Positions 58,562 to 64,000 of a stretch of DNA of 64,000 nt are shown piece by piece. Both the position numbers and the translations under genes were made by a program. Every line of letters starts with the position of its first letter. Positions within the stretch are counted from its first letter, which is position 1. Origin of the DNA: Takakia lepidozioides (lineage: Eukaryota; Streptophyta; Takakiopsida; Takakiales; Takakiaceae); the NCBI GenBank assembly GCA_030704615.1, contig CM060731.1, positions 82,876,756-82,940,755 of the forward strand, written 5' to 3'. Under the pieces are notes generated by a model. That model worked only from the letters and a program-made list of their open reading frames with translations, was not told the DNA's origin and ran no database searches.

Positions 58562-59175
58562 GCTAAGAGTGTAACCAAGGCTGTCTGCCACCGCTAGAAA
58601 TAAGAAGGGGGATAGTGGGCAGCCTTGACGAACCGATCTAAGGAGGGAGAAGGGTTTGGATAAAGCCCCATTGACAATGACCCTGCTGGTGGAAGTGGAT
58701 AGAAGGATCCTGACCCACTGACAAAACGATTGCGGGAACCCTATTTTGGCCAGTGCTGCAAGAAGAAAAGACCATTCGACCCTATCGAATGCCTTTTCAA
58801 AGTCCAAGAGCACTGGTGCAATAGCCTGTTTCGTTTGCTTTGCGTAATGGGGAATCTCTTGGGCCAGCAGTAAATTATCCATTATGTATCTGCCTTTGAA
58901 CCCGTTTGATTCGGTCTGATAAGGGAGGGCAGCAGGGGCTGCAAGCGAAGGGCGAGAGCTTTGGCAATGATCTTGTATGCCACATTCAGCAATGTGATAG
59001 GTCTGTAGTTAGAGAGGTTTGTCCTATCTCCCTTCTTATACAACAATGTAATGACTCTTTGGGACATTGCAGGTGGCATTACCTGACAATGAAACAAGTA
59101 GTTAGCCATAAGGGTGAAGTCACCCGAAATCTCTGGCCAAAGCACTTTGTAGAACTCTGCAGTGATGTCGTCCAT
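58562..59175 (-). pseudogene. LINE reverse transcriptase, N-terminal half
   Basis: Shows MDDITAEFYK, LYKKGDRTNLSNYRPITLLN, the catalytic VLLDFEKAFDRVEW (first Asp) and VRQGCPLSPFLF, in two adjoining frames. The segment with the remaining catalytic residues is missing at the left junction. Confidence 0.85.
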
Positions 59176-59557
59176 GCCTGGGGCTTTATTGTTTTTAAGC
59201 TTGCGTAGCGTTTCTTCCAGCTCATAGTCTGTAAATTCACCCTCCAGTGTCTGCGCCTTATGCCTAGTTAGGATGGAGGGAGTGTGGGCCAGGCAGTCCT
59301 TCTATAGCTGAGAAGGCTCCAGGCTGATGTGAGTGTTGTGGTATAGATTCCCAAAATGAGTGGCTACCAATGTAGCCAGTTCCCTGGGGTGTGAAACCAG
59401 ATTCCCTGAAGCTTGATCGGTCAGTTCCGTGATGTTCTGGACCGCCCTACGAAGCTTGGTTTTTTCAAAGAAATATTTGCTCATTTTCTCTCCCTTGGTG
59501 GACTAGTTCATCCCTGCTTGTAACTTGAGTTGTTTTTCGTCAAGTTGTGATGAACTT

Positions 59558-60631
59558 CTAGGTTTTTCCGTGCTTCCAGGTATGTGAGGTAGGTGTACTG
59601 TGCTCATCACAACGAGGTGACTCTAGCCTCAGTTGGCAGACCTTAAGGCATTTTGTGAGAGCATGCACTTTGCGTTTTCTTATGGCTGCTAGGGTTTGGC
59701 TCATCCTTTGGCTTTGTATGTTCACCGCTTTGATTTTATCCAGGAAGCGTTCCGCTGGGTTCTGAGATGCGTTTCCTGCTTGTTGCCAGGCGAGGAGTAG
59801 ACCTTTTTTGAACTCTGGCAATTTGAGCATGAGGCTGTTTAGTTTGAACAGGCCTCTCCCTCTTTGCTGAGTATCTTGGATGCGAATGACAGCCGAAATT
59901 GGAGCATGATCAAATCCCTGGGGTATTGGTTGTTGGTGTTGTCGTTTGGTCCATTGAACCAAGTTAAACGAGATATAGGCTCTGTCCAATCGGGCCATCT
60001 GCAAGTGTTCAAGGGCTCTGTTATTTGTCCAAGTGAAAGAGAGGTCAGTGGCCACCTACGAAAGAGGGGCTGCCTCCACCAGGTTGTGGATCTGGGTGCA
60101 ATGTAGCCAGTGATCCACGTCCTCTATGTTTGACTTAGGCCCACTCTCACCTCTTCTATCCTGTGGAGATTCTATCATGTTGAAGTCCCCCATGATGATC
60201 CAACTGTGAGCTGACATTTTGTCCGAGAGACTGGACCAAAATTGGCTTCTGTCAGAAGAATTATTTGGCGCATAAATCTTAACCAGACCCAACGTGCCTG
60301 TGTTGTTTGGGAGTTTTAGGGCACAAAATTGGAGACGTCCAGGGATCCAGGATTCTTCAGCTACGAGCAAAGGTTGCAGGGAGGGCAAAAGAAGGATGGA
60401 GGTGCCACCTTGGCTGCCCTAAGAGGTTGGTTTCCAAAGGGCATTGGCCCTTGGCCAGAGGTGATCCGTAAGTAGATTTATTTTTGGTTGGTTCAATTTG
60501 TGTTCTTGTAAAAAGACTATTGAGTCTTTCTGCAGGAATGGATTGAGCCAAGATTTAATCTTGACTCTCTTGAGAGCAGCTGGGTCCATTCCCAGCCCTC
60601 TGATATTCCATGAATGAAGGTCAATTAACAT
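59558..60631 (-). pseudogene. LINE endonuclease domain
   Basis: Apurinic-endonuclease-like motifs in order: HSWNIRGLG, FLQEHK (metal-binding Glu), IIMGDFNMIE, LDRAYIS and FDHAPISAV. They occur in three frames, so at least two frameshifts. This enzyme nicks the target DNA for LINE insertion. Confidence 0.82.
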
Positions 60632-60639
60632 TGGTCAGG

Positions 60640-61362
60640 CTGAGAAGGCTGGGGCTGGGAGCCCCAATTGATGGCCTTGGAGGATCAAAGTAGAACTTAA
60701 CACGACGATCTTTGGGATGGAGAGATTTGACCCGGGAGTAATTGGTTGGGGCTTTGCGGTTTGTCCTCTTAATTTCCACAAACAGCACAGAAAGGTTTTG
60801 TTTGGCATCTTGAGTGAGGGGAGTATTGACATGAGAGAATTGGTCACTTGAAACAGGGTCAATTGTCAGGAGATAATAGCAGCCTGTTCCGGATAAAAGG
60901 TACTTTTAAGGATGGAGGTGAGCAGAGGATCAGCTTGAAGATATGAAGGAATAATGATGGACGGGAGAGTCTGCCGAGCCAATTTTCTCGCTGAAGATGG
61001 CTTTTTCAGACATAATAACCAACATCTGTAAGGATCAGAAGAGAGTACTTGGAATAAAATGCATGGCGAGGTGCAGGGGAGAACCTGGATTTGTGGGTTT
61101 GTTGACTCAGTGACGCAGAGAGGGGTATTGTGTCCTACTTGAGGCATAGTGTTGTTGAAGCTGTTGCTGAGTTGAGGGGAGATGTGCAGCTCACTCGAGC
61201 TTCATCTTGTATGTGTTGAGTCTGAAGGTCTGCGAGAGGTTCTTCATCTGAGGAAGATCCCGATGATGGTGGTTTGACACCCGCCAGATGGTCCCTCGTT
61301 CTTTGAAGTTCCATTCTACGTGTGTCATCGTCAATCTCTGCTTCAATTATTGCCCCTAGAAT
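60640..61362 (-). other. LINE segment between ORF1-like frame and endonuclease
   Basis: Short minus-strand frames without recognisable domains; probably the inter-ORF and degraded coding sequence of the LINE. Confidence 0.4.
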
Positions 61363-62350
61363 CTAGAATGCATTGATTAGGGTATCCTGATTTCTGATTT
61401 GGAGTTTGTGACCTCCGCATGGAGTGTCAAGACCAAGTTCATGAACCCATAGACCACCCATGGGAGGGTCAAGATGATAGATGTCTGCCTCCTCCAACAG
61501 AGCCAGCACATGAGTAGATGGCTTACAGCTTAGCCCTGGATGTTCTTCTAGGTATGCTCCCCAATAGATTTTGGTGGTTTCTGTCAAAAGGTAGTGTGGC
61601 TGGTAGGCCCTGAAGAACTCCTGGATTTTGTTTTTGATCATAGAATCAGGGCATCCATTGGGTGGACAAGTTCTCATGAACTGTCTTACATCTTCCGTGG
61701 TAATCCATAGTGATTCAACACATTCCCAGTCATCCGAGGTGATGAGGATTGATGGAGAGTTCCCTTGCCCGAAGATGATTGGAGTGATACATACTGCAGA
61801 TGGCTCGCCAAAGGTTTGTAGGGCCGAACAGCCTTTTATATCCAACCTTGGAAAGGAGGTTTGTTTAAGACAGATCTTTGCAAAGGTCGGATAATTGGCG
61901 ATTCCGGTAAGAATTTTGGGTGATTGCACCATCATTGAAGGATGGCCTTTGGGGGCAGAAAGGGGTGATCGATTCTGCACTTTGGTTTTGCCTTTGTCCT
62001 TGTGCCCCTTCGTGTGGTTGTGGGTGCTTGTGCCTGCTTCCAGATACATAGGATTCATGTCGTTTCCACGAGGGTTTTAATATGTTTTTTTTAATGAACT
62101 GCAGGTGATCAGTAGGGGTAGCAGCTGGTGGCTAAACTTGAGAATGTTGTCTTGGAAGCTGGGCTCTGTTGTTGAGGTGGTCCTGAACAGGAGCAATGAT
62201 GCCTTGTGGAGAAGACACAAAGTTGGTGGATCTGGGACGTATGATGGGCGAGCGTTTCCTCTTTCATGTAGGGCAATTAACCTTAGTATGTCCCATTTGT
62301 CCACAGTTGAAGCACGCTGATGAGGAGCAGTCTTCAATGAGGCGAATAGT
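61363..62350 (-). pseudogene. LINE ORF1-like protein with CCHC zinc knuckle
   Basis: At 62340-62270 a knuckle CFNCGQMGHTKVNC (CX2CX4HX4C) is followed shortly by a TGA. Further on, 62058-61363 is a 231-codon frame whose function I do not recognise. By position both belong to the LINE's first ORF, which usually binds the element RNA. The order knuckle first, domain second is unusual for plant L1 ORF1, so rearrangement is possible. Confidence 0.55.
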
Positions 62351-62362
62351 GTAGTAGTTACC

Positions 62363-64000
62363 TGTCATGGTTTTAGACATGGTTATCTAGAATTACCTAC
62401 TTCTAGTTAACTAGGACATTTTAGATATTTATATTTATATTTTGTGTGTTGGGACTTCATTTGGTCTCACATGCCAAGTGAGGTGTCGAGCCTCACTTGG
62501 GACATGGGGATAGGTTTTTCCCTTGTGAGGATAGAGGAGGCTCATCTTCTTGTAGTTGAGCCTCCATGAGCCTCTCTCACCTCCATAGCTCTAGGTATCG
62601 AGAGGGAGTGTGGTGAGGGCTTTGTAGGGTGGATTCCCTTAGCAAGGGTGCCCTTGGCTTGACTTAGTTTATGTGATTGAGTGGATTCATGAGTGGAGGG
62701 TTTCCATTATGTTCACTTCCATTATCACTACAAGAAGACCACCTTATGCTTGTGAGTGCGGAGTGTAAGGATAGTTTTGCACTTGTGTTGGTGTACACCA
62801 AGGAGTGAGAGAGCTAGGAAAAGCTCAAGCATCTCACAAGGCTTGCAAGGTGTTGCAAGGGAGAGTGTGTTTGCATTACATCAAGGAGGTGGAGAGCTCA
62901 AGGAGAGAGCTCTTGAGTTACAAGTCTTTGCAAGTATTGCAGGGAGAAAGTCTTGTTTGTGTGGAAGCAAAGGTTTGAAAGTTTGAGAAGAAGGAGCGCC
63001 ATCTCTTGTATCTTAAGTGTTGTGACAACCATTTGCCAAGGAAGTGGCTTCTATGGTGAAAAGAATGCATTGAGGGTTTGTAGAAGCATTATTGTGCACC
63101 AAGGGTTTGAGAGCTTGGAAAAGAGCTCTTGCATCACAAGAGAAGCGTCTTGTATGTGAAGAAGATAGACACTAGGGTTTCAAGAGCAAGCTCTAGTTGT
63201 TTATGGTGTGAAAGAGAAGCCAAAGAGCGGCACATGCTTGGGTTAGAAACACCATAGAAGGAGTACAACAATGATAGCTTGAGGAGCATTGAGTAGCTCA
63301 TGAGAAGCTAAGAAGTGGTTGTTTTATCCATGGTGAAATGAAGCCAAGTGGGGTTTCATTTGGTTGACAAACAAGCAAGCTAAGGCGCTAGAAGGGAGTG
63401 CTTTTGCTAGTCTATGAGTTCTTGGATTGCTCTTGGTGAAGCAAGTGGTTGACCAAGCAAGTGGCGCATGTGTGGAGCATGATTTCCAAGTGCGGCTTTC
63501 AACTTCAAGCTTGAGGAGAGCTAGAAGGTGAAGGGAACAAGTCATTATTTTGTGTATGAGGTGATACTTATGTGGAGCATGTTTTCAGCCATTGAGGCTT
63601 CTATTTTCAAGCCTTGGAGAGCAAGAAGAAAGGAAAAGGGCTGATTTCCACTCAGGTGAAGGAAAAGCAGTTGTAGAGCACATGTTTGAGTTGGGGTTTC
63701 AACCTTAAGCTTAAGGAGAGCACGACTCTTGAGCTAGTAAGTGAAGGGACTTGAATCTTCCTCTTTGCATGAGATGGAGATGTATTGATGCTTGGAGAAG
63801 CAACACATAAAAGCCAAGAATGGAGCATGTGTGTGGATGGCCAAAGGAGAGCACATGAATGAGTGCAAGACTTGGTTGTTTGTCAAATGAGGTAAAACGC
63901 TTGATTCTTGAGCTCCAAAGAGAAGTGAAGCTTGTTGTGTGGCAAATGCATTGCTAGGTGAGATGGAATCAAGCTTGGTTGTGGCTTGAGGTGAAGAAGA
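62363..64000 (+). mobile_element. Element D: 5' part of another C-type element, runs off the window
   Basis: Begins TGTCATGGTTTT like element C and continues with the same leader landmarks (AGTGAGGT..GAGCCTCACTTGGGAC, CCATAGCTCTAG, CTTGGCTTGACTTA). It then has more than 1 kb of purine-rich noncoding repeats around AGAGCTT and GCATG. No coding domain is reached before the edge. It could be a separate insertion, or an LTR-like repeat partner of C. Confidence 0.65.

Larger units (their letters stand above)
58549..62362 (-). mobile_element. Non-LTR retrotransposon (LINE), 3'-truncated
   Basis: Minus-strand remains of a LINE with a zinc-knuckle ORF1, an apurinic-type endonuclease and a reverse transcriptase. 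Its 5' side (right) meets element D at 62363 and its 3' side (left) stops inside RT at about 58549, before the YxDD box, against element C. There is no poly-A or 3' tail. Multiple frame changes; non-functional. Confidence 0.82.

Noticed and set aside
55138-64000. Elements C and D as the two LTRs of one element
   Set aside because: Both start TGTCATGG, but D runs beyond 1.6 kb without matching the coding part of C, and the LINE between them is truncated. Kept as separate; only flanking sequence can decide.
1-64000. tRNA, rRNA, CRISPR array or bacterial-type operon
   Set aside because: No tRNA box pair, rRNA core sequence or spaced palindromic repeats were seen. The tandem arrays here have no unique spacers and lie in retroelement leaders.

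Overview
The window is nuclear DNA of a land plant. It holds interrupted plant genes (a mechanosensitive channel of the MSL4-10 class, a GPI-anchored GH17 beta-1,3-glucanase, nuclear cap-binding protein CBP80, and an LNK-type clock co-regulator), and about 60% of it is nested retrotransposons. Long repeat-rich flanks and the divergence of the genes from seed-plant relatives suggest a fern or another early-diverging vascular plant. That is inference; the species cannot be read from the sequence.

Layout: 490-8137 (minus) is an MSL channel gene with at least 13 exons, 12 of them located. 9787-11512 (plus) is a two-exon glucanase gene with an apparent GC-AG intron. About 14.2-25.5 kb is a nest: a Ty1/copia LTR, primer-binding site and gag remnant split by element A (14993-23832, minus), followed by a Ty3/gypsy integrase remnant and its 3' LTR, into which element B (25479-37378, minus) is inserted. 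38744-41374 (minus) is a CBP80 gene in one uninterrupted 876-codon frame. 43452-51422 (plus) is an LNK gene. From 55138 there is a third, diverged relative (element C, plus), truncated against a non-LTR retrotransposon (LINE, minus, about 58.5-62.4 kb). A fourth element start (D) runs off the right edge.

The notable system is the A/B/C family. Read together, the copies describe one polyprotein: Gag with two zinc knuckles, aspartic protease, a complete DNA cytosine-5 methyltransferase domain, reverse transcriptase, RNase H, integrase, and a C-terminal PHD finger. So a Ty3-like retroelement has carried both a DNA-methylation writer and a putative histone-tail reader. Copies A and B are bounded by different 5-bp target duplications (TTCAT and AATCT) and share identical outer ends. 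Even so, I can find no direct terminal repeat joining the two ends of either copy. Their 5' ends look like an LTR promoter (TG start, TATA box about 255 bp in). Their leaders carry a 10-bp minisatellite that is about 0.5 kb long in A and 1.6 kb in B.

Every copy here is broken by stops, frameshifts or deletions, at different places, so none is autonomous as it stands. Several of the stops are C-to-T or G-to-A changes, as expected from decay of methylated cytosine. The host genes flanking the nest appear intact.
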